Source of the DNA: Thermoplasmata archaeon
Lineage (GTDB): Archaea > Thermoplasmatota > Thermoplasmata > Lutacidiplasmatales > UBA184
Direction of reading: 5' to 3'
DNA length: 43,872 nucleotides
Assembly: GCA_030037815.1 (NCBI GenBank)
Contig: JASHPZ010000055.1
Location: 1 to 43,872, forward strand
In this document: piece by piece, positions 18,194 to 25,713 of the stretch
How positions within the stretch are numbered: the stretch's first letter is position 1
Layout of the letters: each line of letters opens with the position of its first letter
The notes under the pieces: generated by a model
The model's database searches: none
Told to the model about the DNA's origin: nothing
What the model saw: only the letters and a program-made list of their open reading frames with translations
Program-made: the position numbers and the translations under genes

Positions 18194-18964
18194 TCACGGC
18201 TTCGGCGACTCCGGCTCGCGCTCGCGGGTGCGCCCGAACGCCGGTTTCGACACCGGCTCCGACGCGGGCGGCGGCGCCGCCGGCGGCGGGACGGTCGCGA
18301 GCAGCGGCCGGAGCCGGCGGTAGACCATCGCGGCGCCGCCCAGCGCGAGCAGCGCGCCGGCGTACGCGGCCACCGTTCCGCCGAGCGAACCGATGCCGAT
18401 CAGGAAGAATCCGACCCCGCCGATCAGGACCCCCGACACCGGGCCGCCGCCGGTGCGCAGGCTGCCCGGACGCGGCGGCATCGACACAAGCGCGCCGGCG
18501 ACCTCGAGCGCGAGCACCGCGCACGCTTGGGCGACGACGAGGCCGACCCCGACGAGCGAGACCGCCGGCTGCCCGAGGTACTGGGCGACGAGCGCCAGGG
18601 CGACGATCCCGCCGATCGCGGCACGGTAGCCGAGGGCGTAGAACGGGCGGCTCTCGCCGGTGCCCCAAAACCGCGTGCGCAAGAGCGCCCACTGGGCGAC
18701 CTCGGTCGCGCCGAGCAGGAGGGTGAGGAAGAGGACCGCCCCGATCAGCGCGGCGTTCGCCATCGAGTCGAGGAACAGCACCGCCGCGAGGGCGATCGGC
18801 ACCCCCACGAACAGTCCGGCCGTGTAGGCGAACAGTTCGCGCCGCTCGTCGAACAGGGTCGCCGGGACCTGCGGGGTCGCGAACCGTCCGACCTCGTACC
18901 AGACGAACCCGCCCGAGAGCAGCACGCCGACCAGCGCGCCGAGGGAGAGGGAGGCCGCGACCAC
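18194..18964 (-). CDS. Hypothetical polytopic membrane protein
   Basis: GTG 18964 follows the trmI stop closely; several TM segments in VVAASLSLGALVGVLLSGGFVWYEVGRF.. The longer ORF upstream is a shadow of trmI. Confidence 0.65.
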   Translation of the reverse strand: MVAASLSLGALVGVLLSGGFVWYEVGRFATPQVPATLFDERRELFAYTAGLFVGVPIALAAVLFLDSMANAALIGAVLFLTLLLGATEVAQWALLRTRFWGTGESRPFYALGYRAAIGGIVALALVAQYLGQPAVSLVGVGLVVAQACAVLALEVAGALVSMPPRPGSLRTGGGPVSGVLIGGVGFFLIGIGSLGGTVAAYAGALLALGGAAMVYRRLRPLLATVPPPAAPPPASEPVSKPAFGRTREREPESPKP

Positions 18965-18966
18965 GG

Positions 18967-19758
18967 CTAGGCCACCCGCCGGCCGGCCGCGAGGAACCCC
19001 GTGTGCCCGAGCATCTCGAACTCGGGGCGCGTGCCGCCGTCCCCGACATGGAGCGGCCGCTCGAGGAGTTCCAGCGCGCGCACCTCGTCGAACCCCTCGG
19101 TCCGGAGCGTCCGCACCGTGCGCTCGAGCTGGTTGTACGTCGGGGTGAACGTCGCGACGTAGCCGCCCGGACGGAGCGCGGCATGGGCCGACGCGAGGAC
19201 CGCCCACGGCTCGGGGAGGTCGAGCACGACGCTCGTCAGCCCGTCCAGGTCGAGCCCGTCTTTCGCGACGTCGCGCTCCCGGAACGACACGCGGCGCTCG
19301 AGGGCGGCGCGCCGGACGTTCGCCCGAGCCGCCTCGAGGAAGTCCGCCCGCCGGTCGAACGTGGTGACGTGGCCCGTCGGGCCGACCGCGTGGGCGAGGA
19401 CGATCGTCAGGGCACCGCTGCCCGCCCCGGCTTCGCCGACGCGCGCGCCCGGCCCGACGCCCGCGAGGAAGACCAGCTGGGCCGCGTCCTTCCCGGTGAC
19501 GATCTGGGCGCCCCGTCGGAGCCCACCGAGGAGGTCGGAGAGCGACGGACGGAGGAGACGGTAGTCGGCGTCGAGCCACCGGACCGACCCGCCCGGGGCC
19601 CGGCCGATCTGCCCGCCCAGGTCGACCGCGCCCATTTCGCCCACCCGTTGCGGCCCCGGGACCATGCGGGCGAAAATCGGCGGGACCCCGGCGCGCTTGA
19701 GGACGACCGGGTCCCCGTCGGCCCACACGTCCGTCAGCGGTTGCGCGCTCCCGGCCAT
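18967..19758 (-). CDS. trmI: tRNA (adenine-N1)-methyltransferase, TrmI family
   Basis: DYRLLRPSLSDLLGGLRRGAQIVTGKDAAQLVFLAGVGPGARVGEAGAGSGALTIVLAHAVGPTGHVTTFDRRADFLEAARANV..LTSVVLDLPEPW; ATG 19758. Confidence 0.9.
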   Translation of the reverse strand: MAGSAQPLTDVWADGDPVVLKRAGVPPIFARMVPGPQRVGEMGAVDLGGQIGRAPGGSVRWLDADYRLLRPSLSDLLGGLRRGAQIVTGKDAAQLVFLAGVGPGARVGEAGAGSGALTIVLAHAVGPTGHVTTFDRRADFLEAARANVRRAALERRVSFRERDVAKDGLDLDGLTSVVLDLPEPWAVLASAHAALRPGGYVATFTPTYNQLERTVRTLRTEGFDEVRALELLERPLHVGDGGTRPEFEMLGHTGFLAAGRRVA

Positions 19759-19794
19759 ACCATCAAATATCCCGGCACCTAGCGCGGACGGGCC

Positions 19795-19868
19795 GCGGGC
19801 ATAGTGTAGTCTGGTTATCACATAGGCTTGCCAAGCCTATAACTCGGGTTCAAATCCCGGTGCCCGCA
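19795..19868 (+). tRNA. tRNA-Gly (anticodon GCC)
   Basis: GCGGGCATAGTGTAGTCTGGTTATCACATAGGCTTGCCAAGCCTATAACTCGGGTTCAAATCCCGGTGCCCGCA: 7-bp acceptor, anticodon loop TTGCCAA, T-loop GGGTTCAAATCCC all pair. Confidence 0.97.
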
Positions 19869-19988
19869 CTCTCTTCTCCGCCGCGGGACCGAACGCGCCT
19901 CCCCGGTCCGCGGGGCGGGCGGCCCCCTCGCGCGGGGCCACAAGGTTTTTCCCGTCCGCGTCGCAGATTCAGACATTACCTCACGCCC

Positions 19989-22022
19989 ATGGACCGTCGT
20001 TCTCTGCGCATCGGAGGCTGTGCCGTCGCCGTACTCGTGCTCCTGAGCTTCGCGGCCCCGCTGGCGGCGAGTTCGCCCACGGTCCGCGGATCCGGCCCCG
20101 CGACCGGCGCGCCGCCACTTGGGGAGACGGCGACGGCCGGGCCCTCGGGAGTCGCGCAGCCGGCGGCGACCATGGCGCTCGGGTTTACGGGCCTCGACCC
20201 CACCGCGGTCGCGCTCAACTGGACCGCGACGACCGTCTTCCTGCCCGGAAGCTACACCGTCGAGTACTCCACGAACGGGTCCGGCGGACCGTGGACCACC
20301 GCGGCGGTCGTGGCGAACTCGGCGACGTCCACGGTCGTCTCCGGGCTCAGCCCCGGGGGCGACTACTGGTGGATGGTCACCGTGTCGGGGACGCTCGGGG
20401 GTTCGGAGAGTTCGAACGTCCTGGCCGTCCCCCAGCCGTCGCTCGCCTACCTCTGGAACTCGGCCGAGACTTCCACCAGCGTCACGCTCAACTGGACGAA
20501 CAACGCGACCTACGCCGGCCCGATCGGCTTCGGTTCGTACGCGCTCTACGAGGCGCAGAACGGAAGCCTGCCGATCCGGGAGGCCACGCTCACGAACGTC
20601 TCGCAACTTTCCGCCACCGTCGCCGGTCTGACGCCGGGCGCGAGCTACTCGTTCTTCCTCAACACGACCGACTGCGACAGTGCGTGCGCCACCGCCTCCG
20701 AGTACTGGACCGACTCGAACAGCGTGACGGTCGGGACCGTCTACGCCCTCAGCGTCACGATCACGGCCGGGCGCTCGGAGGTCGACACCGGCGTGCCCGA
20801 CCTGTTCACCTGCACCCCGTCGGGCGGCGAGTCGCCGTTCCAGTTCACGTGGGACTTCGGGAACGGCACGAACGTCTCCGGGGCCGGCAGCGTCAGCCAC
20901 GCCTTCGCGTCGGCCGGGGCCGTCGACGTCTCCTGCTCGGTGACGGACCACGTCGCGAACCACGCGAGCGCTTCCGTCAACGTCTCCGTGCAGCCGTACC
21001 CCTCCGTGGTCGCCTCGACGAATCGCACGGCGGCCGACGTCGGGGAGACCGTGAGCTACCGCTGCTCGGCGGTCGGCGGGACGTTCCCGACGGAGCTCGA
21101 GTGGTCGTTCGGGGACAACGTCACCTACGACGGCGGGAACACGACCCACGTCTACGGCGCCGCGGGCACCTACGCCGCGGTGTGCTCCGTGGTCGACGGG
21201 GCGGGCGGGTCGTACGCCGAGACGATCCCCCTCAACGTCAGCCGCGCCCTTGGCGCGGTCGCCTCCGTCAGCTCGACCGCCGCGGCCCCCGCGACGGAGC
21301 TGACGTTCACCGGGACGCCCGAGAACGGGAGCGCGCCGTATTCGAACCTCACGTGGGCGTTCGGGGACGGCACGACAGGCGCAGGCGCGTCCGCGACGCA
21401 TGCCTACGGCGCCGCGGGCAACTACACCGCCACGTTCCGCGTGCGGGACGCGAACGGCGGCGTCGCGACGGCGACCGTGCGGGTCGCCGTCACCGCGGTC
21501 GACGTCACGGTCGACGCGATCCCGAGCTCGATCGGGCGCGGGAGCGCGGTCACGTTCAGCGCGTCCGCGACCGGTGGGGCTGGCGGACCGTACAACTTCA
21601 CCTGGCAGTTCGGCGACGGGGCGGTCGGCTACGGCGCGACCCCGACCCACACGTACTCGGCTGGCGGCACGTTCACCCCGACCGTCACGGTGCGCGACCG
21701 CCTGGGCGGGAACGCGACGGTGACGCTCGACACGCTCACCGTCACCGTACCTCCCGCGCCCGGCCCATGGTTCACTCCCTTCCTCGTCCTCCTGGTCGCG
21801 GCCGTCCTGGGCCTCCTCATTGCAATCGTGGTGCTTGCGCGTCGGCGCCGGTCGGAGCAGGCGAGCGTGCCGGACGCGCTCAGTCGCTGGGTGCCGCCGA
21901 CGGGTCCCCAGCGGAGCGTCGGAGGGTCCCGCGTCTGCGCGTCGTGCGGGGCGAGCAACCTCTCGATCCGGCGCACGTGCAGCAACTGCGGCGCCGCCCT
22001 TCCGCGGACGCCGCCGAACTAG
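19989..22022 (+). CDS. FN3/PKD-repeat surface protein with C-terminal TM and zinc ribbon
   Basis: Signal-like N-term, FN3-like repeats, about four PKD domains (WDFGNGT, WSFGDN, WAFGDGT, WQFGDG), TM PFLVLLVAAVLGLLIAIVVLA-RRRR, then CASCGASNLSIRRTCSNCG. ATG 19989 preferred to the ORF start inside the tRNA. Confidence 0.85.
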   Translation: MDRRSLRIGGCAVAVLVLLSFAAPLAASSPTVRGSGPATGAPPLGETATAGPSGVAQPAATMALGFTGLDPTAVALNWTATTVFLPGSYTVEYSTNGSGGPWTTAAVVANSATSTVVSGLSPGGDYWWMVTVSGTLGGSESSNVLAVPQPSLAYLWNSAETSTSVTLNWTNNATYAGPIGFGSYALYEAQNGSLPIREATLTNVSQLSATVAGLTPGASYSFFLNTTDCDSACATASEYWTDSNSVTVGTVYALSVTITAGRSEVDTGVPDLFTCTPSGGESPFQFTWDFGNGTNVSGAGSVSHAFASAGAVDVSCSVTDHVANHASASVNVSVQPYPSVVASTNRTAADVGETVSYRCSAVGGTFPTELEWSFGDNVTYDGGNTTHVYGAAGTYAAVCSVVDGAGGSYAETIPLNVSRALGAVASVSSTAAAPATELTFTGTPENGSAPYSNLTWAFGDGTTGAGASATHAYGAAGNYTATFRVRDANGGVATATVRVAVTAVDVTVDAIPSSIGRGSAVTFSASATGGAGGPYNFTWQFGDGAVGYGATPTHTYSAGGTFTPTVTVRDRLGGNATVTLDTLTVTVPPAPGPWFTPFLVLLVAAVLGLLIAIVVLARRRRSEQASVPDALSRWVPPTGPQRSVGGSRVCASCGASNLSIRRTCSNCGAALPRTPPN

Positions 22023-23152
22023 CGGCGGCGCCCGTCGGACCGAGTGAGGCGGCGCGAACGGCGTCGCGCCCGCGCCCGGACGGACTCCACCACCTCGACC
22101 CCGATCCCGGTCCCGCGGGGCACCTCGAGCGTGCTCCCCGGCCCCAGTCGGAACGGTGGGTCGACGAGCTCCTGCGAGTAGTAGCGGTCCGACGCCGACA
22201 GGTCGCCCGGGAGTCGGAACGGGGCCAAGGAGGCGAGGTGGACGTTGTGCGCGCGGCCCACCCCCGTTTCGAGCATGCCGCCGACCCACGCGGGGATCCC
22301 GCGGCGCACGGCGGCCCGCGCGAGCTCGCGGGCCGAGAGGAGTCCGCCGACGCGGGCCGTCTTCAGGTTGAGGCTGGTCAGGGCGCGCGCCGCGATCGCG
22401 TCATCCAGCGACGCGCGGTCGACGATCGACTCGTCCAGACAGACCCGGAATCCGGCGTGGAGGGCCAAGTCGGCGTGGGCCCGCACCGCGCGCTCCGCGA
22501 ACGGCTGCTCGACCTGGGCGACCTGGAACCGCCGGGCGAACGCGCGCACGTGGTCCGCCGCGGCGACCGGATACGCCTGGTTGGCGTCCACCCACAGTTC
22601 GAGGTCGGGGAACTCGGAGCGCACCGCGGCGAGCGGCCGCACGTCCCACCCCGGCTTCACCTTCAGCTTGACCCGACGGTAGCCGTCGTCGAGGTACCGA
22701 CCGACCCGTCGGACGAGCGCGGGGACGGTCGGCTGGATCCCGACGCTCACGCCGACCTCGACGCGCGTGCGCCGGCCGCCGAGCCAGCGCCCGACCGACC
22801 GGCCCTGACGCCGTGCCGCGAGGTCGATCAGCGCGGTCTCGACCGTCGCCCGGGCCATCCGGTGGCCCCGGTATCGCTCGGCGTCCCGTCGGAACCGAAG
22901 GACGTCCGCGTCCGCGCGCGCGAGGAGGGGCGGGAGCAGGAACCGCGTGAGCATCTCCCAGGCGCTCCCGACCGTCTCGCCCGAGTAGAGCGGCTCCGTG
23001 GCCGCCGCGCACTCCCCGTACCCGACTTCGCCGTCGGCCGACTCGAGCTCGAGGAGCAGGAAGCGGCGGCGGCGTTCCACCCCGAAGCTCGTCTCGAACG
23101 GTTCGACCAGCGGGAGCTCGAGCTCCTCCAGCCGGGCGGAACGCAGCTCCAT
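22019..23152 (-). CDS. Enolase-superfamily o-succinylbenzoate synthase / N-acylamino acid racemase (MenC-like)
   Basis: GYRRVKLKVKPG (KxK), WVDANQAYP, VEQPF, CLDESI, SLNLKTARVGGLLSA, GGMLETGVGRAHNVHLASL; ATG 23152 chosen. Confidence 0.9.
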   Translation of the reverse strand: MELRSARLEELELPLVEPFETSFGVERRRRFLLLELESADGEVGYGECAAATEPLYSGETVGSAWEMLTRFLLPPLLARADADVLRFRRDAERYRGHRMARATVETALIDLAARRQGRSVGRWLGGRRTRVEVGVSVGIQPTVPALVRRVGRYLDDGYRRVKLKVKPGWDVRPLAAVRSEFPDLELWVDANQAYPVAAADHVRAFARRFQVAQVEQPFAERAVRAHADLALHAGFRVCLDESIVDRASLDDAIAARALTSLNLKTARVGGLLSARELARAAVRRGIPAWVGGMLETGVGRAHNVHLASLAPFRLPGDLSASDRYYSQELVDPPFRLGPGSTLEVPRGTGIGVEVVESVRARARRRSRRLTRSDGRRR

Positions 23153-23265
23153 CGCGCGGCCCTCGCCGTCCACGCCCCGGCGCTACATAACCCACGGTCG
23201 CCCCGCTCACCGGCGCGGCCGTCGGCGACGCACGTCTTTTGAGCGGGACCTCACTACCGCCCGGC

Positions 23266-24138
23266 ATGGCACGCCTGCGCCGGGTGACGGTCGCCGGGGG
23301 CCGTTCGTTCGAGTACGTCTCGCAGGGGACCGGCCCCGCGACGCTCCTCGTCCACCCGGGCGGTCCCGGCCTCACGTACCACTACCTGCGCGGCTTTCTG
23401 AAGCTCGCCAACGCGAACCTGCGGGTCGTGCTGTTCAATCCGCGCGGCGTCGGGCACAGCTGGGCGCCGAAGCGGGACGCCGAGTACACGGTCCAGAACA
23501 TGGCGGAGGACGTCGAGGCGATCCGCCGCGCGCTGCGGATCACCGAGCTCCACCTCTTGGGATTCTCGGCGGGCGGGTTCGTCGCGCTCGAGTACGTCCA
23601 TCGGTACGAGAAGCACCTGACCTCCCTCCTCCTGTGCGCCACCGCCGGGAGCGCGGAGGAGATCCGCCAGGCGAGCCGGATGGCGCTCGGGACCGCGTCG
23701 CCCGCGCAGCGGGTCCGCCTCCGCGACCTGACCCGCGCGAAGTCGTTCTCCTCGCGGGAGTACCAAGAGCTCTCCGACAAGATCTTCCGGCCGTTCCAGA
23801 CGCGCTTCCTCCGCGGGACGCACCCGGACTGGAAGGCGACCAAGCTGAACCGGACGGTCTACCGGGCGATGGTGACGCGGTCGGGCGACGAGTTCACCGT
23901 CGACGGCACGCTCGCGAAGTGGGACGGGCGCAAGTACTACTCGAAGATCGAGGTGCCGACGCTGGTCGTCGTCGGGCGGTACGACTTCTTCCTCGAACCG
24001 TCGATGGAGATGAACGACCGGATCGAACCGGCGCACCTCCGGGTGCTCCCGCGCTCGAGCCACATGGCGATCTTGGAGCAGCCCCGCGAGTTCCTCGGGA
24101 CCGTGCGGGAGTTCCTCCTGGACGTCACCGGCGGGTAG
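23266..24138 (+). CDS. Alpha/beta hydrolase (proline iminopeptidase-like)
   Basis: LLVHPGGPGLTYHYLRGF, FNPRGVGHS, ELHLLGFSAGGFVALEYVHRYE (GxSxGG nucleophile elbow), C-term VVGRYDFF and SSHMAILEQP. Confidence 0.88.
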   Translation: MARLRRVTVAGGRSFEYVSQGTGPATLLVHPGGPGLTYHYLRGFLKLANANLRVVLFNPRGVGHSWAPKRDAEYTVQNMAEDVEAIRRALRITELHLLGFSAGGFVALEYVHRYEKHLTSLLLCATAGSAEEIRQASRMALGTASPAQRVRLRDLTRAKSFSSREYQELSDKIFRPFQTRFLRGTHPDWKATKLNRTVYRAMVTRSGDEFTVDGTLAKWDGRKYYSKIEVPTLVVVGRYDFFLEPSMEMNDRIEPAHLRVLPRSSHMAILEQPREFLGTVREFLLDVTGG

Positions 24139-24202
24139 CGGGTCGCGACCGGCGCGACGATAGGGGTAAACCCCCGCGCCGGCTAGTCCGTCCGGGATTC
24201 CG

Positions 24203-24880
24203 ATGCCGAGCGCGAAGCCCCGGCGCGACGAGGCGGGCCCGGCGCCGCCCCGCGTCCGACTGATGCCGGAGGCGCGCGACGCCCTCCGCTCCGCGCTCAC
24301 CGGCCGTCCCGACGGCACCGGGGTCCGCATCTGGGTCGAGCGGGGGCTCCATCCGCACGCGCAGATGATGCTCGACAAGCCGTCCAGCCGAGACGTGCCC
24401 GTGGAGCTCGACGGCGTCCTCCTCCTGCTCGACGAGGCGAGCCGCAGCTTCCTCGAGGACGCCGAGATCCGCTACCGCACCGACCGCGCGCCGGCCGGCT
24501 TCGAGGTCGTCAGCCCGCGCCTCCCCGCCGCCGGGGCACCGCCCGCGCCCAGCGGCCCGCCGGCACCGGGGGTCGCGGCGGACGTCGACGGCCGCGTGCG
24601 CGAGGCGCTGAAATCGATCTTTGACCCGGAGATCCCGATGAACATCATCGACCTCGGGCTGATCTACGCGATCGGGTGGAAGGCCCCGGGCGAGCTCGAG
24701 ATCCGGATGACGATGACGAGCCCCGGCTGCCCCGCGGTGGAGGAGCTGGTCGCCGAGGTCCAACGGGTCGCGGCGCCCGCCGCCGGCGCCGACCGGGCGC
24801 ACGTCGAGGTCGTCTGGGAGCCGCCCTGGGGACCCGAGAAGATGAGCGACTTCGCGAAGCGGCAGTTCGGCTACGCGTAA
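24203..24880 (+). CDS. MIP18/SufT-like (DUF59) protein with an N-terminal cysteine-less A-type (HesB/IscA-like) domain
   Basis: C-term REALKSIFDPEIPMNIIDLGLIYAIGW..ELEIRMTMTSPGCPAVEELV..VEVVWEPPWGPEKMSDFAKRQFGY; N-term GVRIWVERGL..MMLDKPSSRDVPVELDGVLLLLDEASRSFLEDAEIRY..GFEVVSP. Confidence 0.8.
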   Translation: MPSAKPRRDEAGPAPPRVRLMPEARDALRSALTGRPDGTGVRIWVERGLHPHAQMMLDKPSSRDVPVELDGVLLLLDEASRSFLEDAEIRYRTDRAPAGFEVVSPRLPAAGAPPAPSGPPAPGVAADVDGRVREALKSIFDPEIPMNIIDLGLIYAIGWKAPGELEIRMTMTSPGCPAVEELVAEVQRVAAPAAGADRAHVEVVWEPPWGPEKMSDFAKRQFGYA

Positions 24881-24971
24881 GGTCCCGCGCGGCCCGGGTG
24901 CGCGCGGCGCCCCGCGTTCCCGACGAGGATAACTAGCGGGACCGGTACACCGCCTCAAATCGCGGGGCTCG

Positions 24972-24995
24972 CGGCGCCGGGGGCCCCCGGCGCCG
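24972..24995. promoter_or_regulatory. Perfect 24-bp palindrome upstream of ABC transporter gene
   Basis: cggcgccgggggcccccggcgccg is its own reverse complement; ends 22 bp before ATG 25018. Confidence 0.6.
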
Positions 24996-25017
24996 GCCCC
25001 GTGCGCGGAGCAGGTCG

Positions 25018-25701
25018 ATGGCGGAAGTGGTGGTGTCGGGGGAGGGGGTCTGGAAGGTCTACGGACAGGGCGAGACGAAGGTCCAGGCGCTCCGCGGGCT
25101 CGACGTCGCCATCGAGCGGGGCGAGATGCTCGCCGTGATGGGACCGTCCGGTTCCGGGAAGACGACGTTCCTCAACTGCTTCTCGGGCCTCGACGACATC
25201 TCGGACGGTTCCGTCAAGATCGACGGCGTCGACATCCACCGGCTTCGGGACAAGGCGAAGAGCGACTACCGGGCCCGGCGGATGGGGTTCGTCTTCCAGT
25301 CGTACAACCTCCTGCCGGTGCTCTCGGCCGTCGAGAACGTCGAGATGCCGCTGCTCATCACGGGAGTGAGCGCGAAGGAGGCCCGCGAGCGGTCGCTCGC
25401 CCTCCTGGGCGAACTCGGCCTGGGGGAGCGGGTCCACCACTTCCCCGCCGAGCTCTCCGGCGGGCAGCAGCAGCGCGTGTCGCTCGCCCGGGCGCTGGTC
25501 GCGCGGCCCGCGATCGTGTGGGCCGACGAGCCGACCGGCAACCTCGACGAGGAGGGGTCCCACCAGGTGACCGTCCTCCTGCGCGACCTGAACCAGCGCC
25601 ACCACCAGACGATCGTCATCGTGACCCACGACCCGATGGTCGCGAAGGTCTGCGACCGGACCCTCCAGATGCACGACGGCCACTTCGTCGACGCCGAGTA
25701 G
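25018..25701 (+). CDS. ABC transporter ATP-binding protein (LolD/MacB-type)
   Basis: GPSGSGKTTFLN (Walker A), LSGGQQQRVSLARALVARPAIVWADEPTGNLDE. Confidence 0.96.
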   Translation: MAEVVVSGEGVWKVYGQGETKVQALRGLDVAIERGEMLAVMGPSGSGKTTFLNCFSGLDDISDGSVKIDGVDIHRLRDKAKSDYRARRMGFVFQSYNLLPVLSAVENVEMPLLITGVSAKEARERSLALLGELGLGERVHHFPAELSGGQQQRVSLARALVARPAIVWADEPTGNLDEEGSHQVTVLLRDLNQRHHQTIVIVTHDPMVAKVCDRTLQMHDGHFVDAE

Positions 25702-25713
25702 GGAACGACCCCG

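Noticed and set aside
19860-19988. N-terminal extension of the PKD protein ORF
   Set aside because: It would begin inside the tRNA-Gly gene; ATG 19989 is followed by a proper signal-like sequence.
20291-23242. 983-aa plus-strand ORF
   Set aside because: Shadow of the PKD protein and antisense to the MenC-like gene; no recognisable domains.
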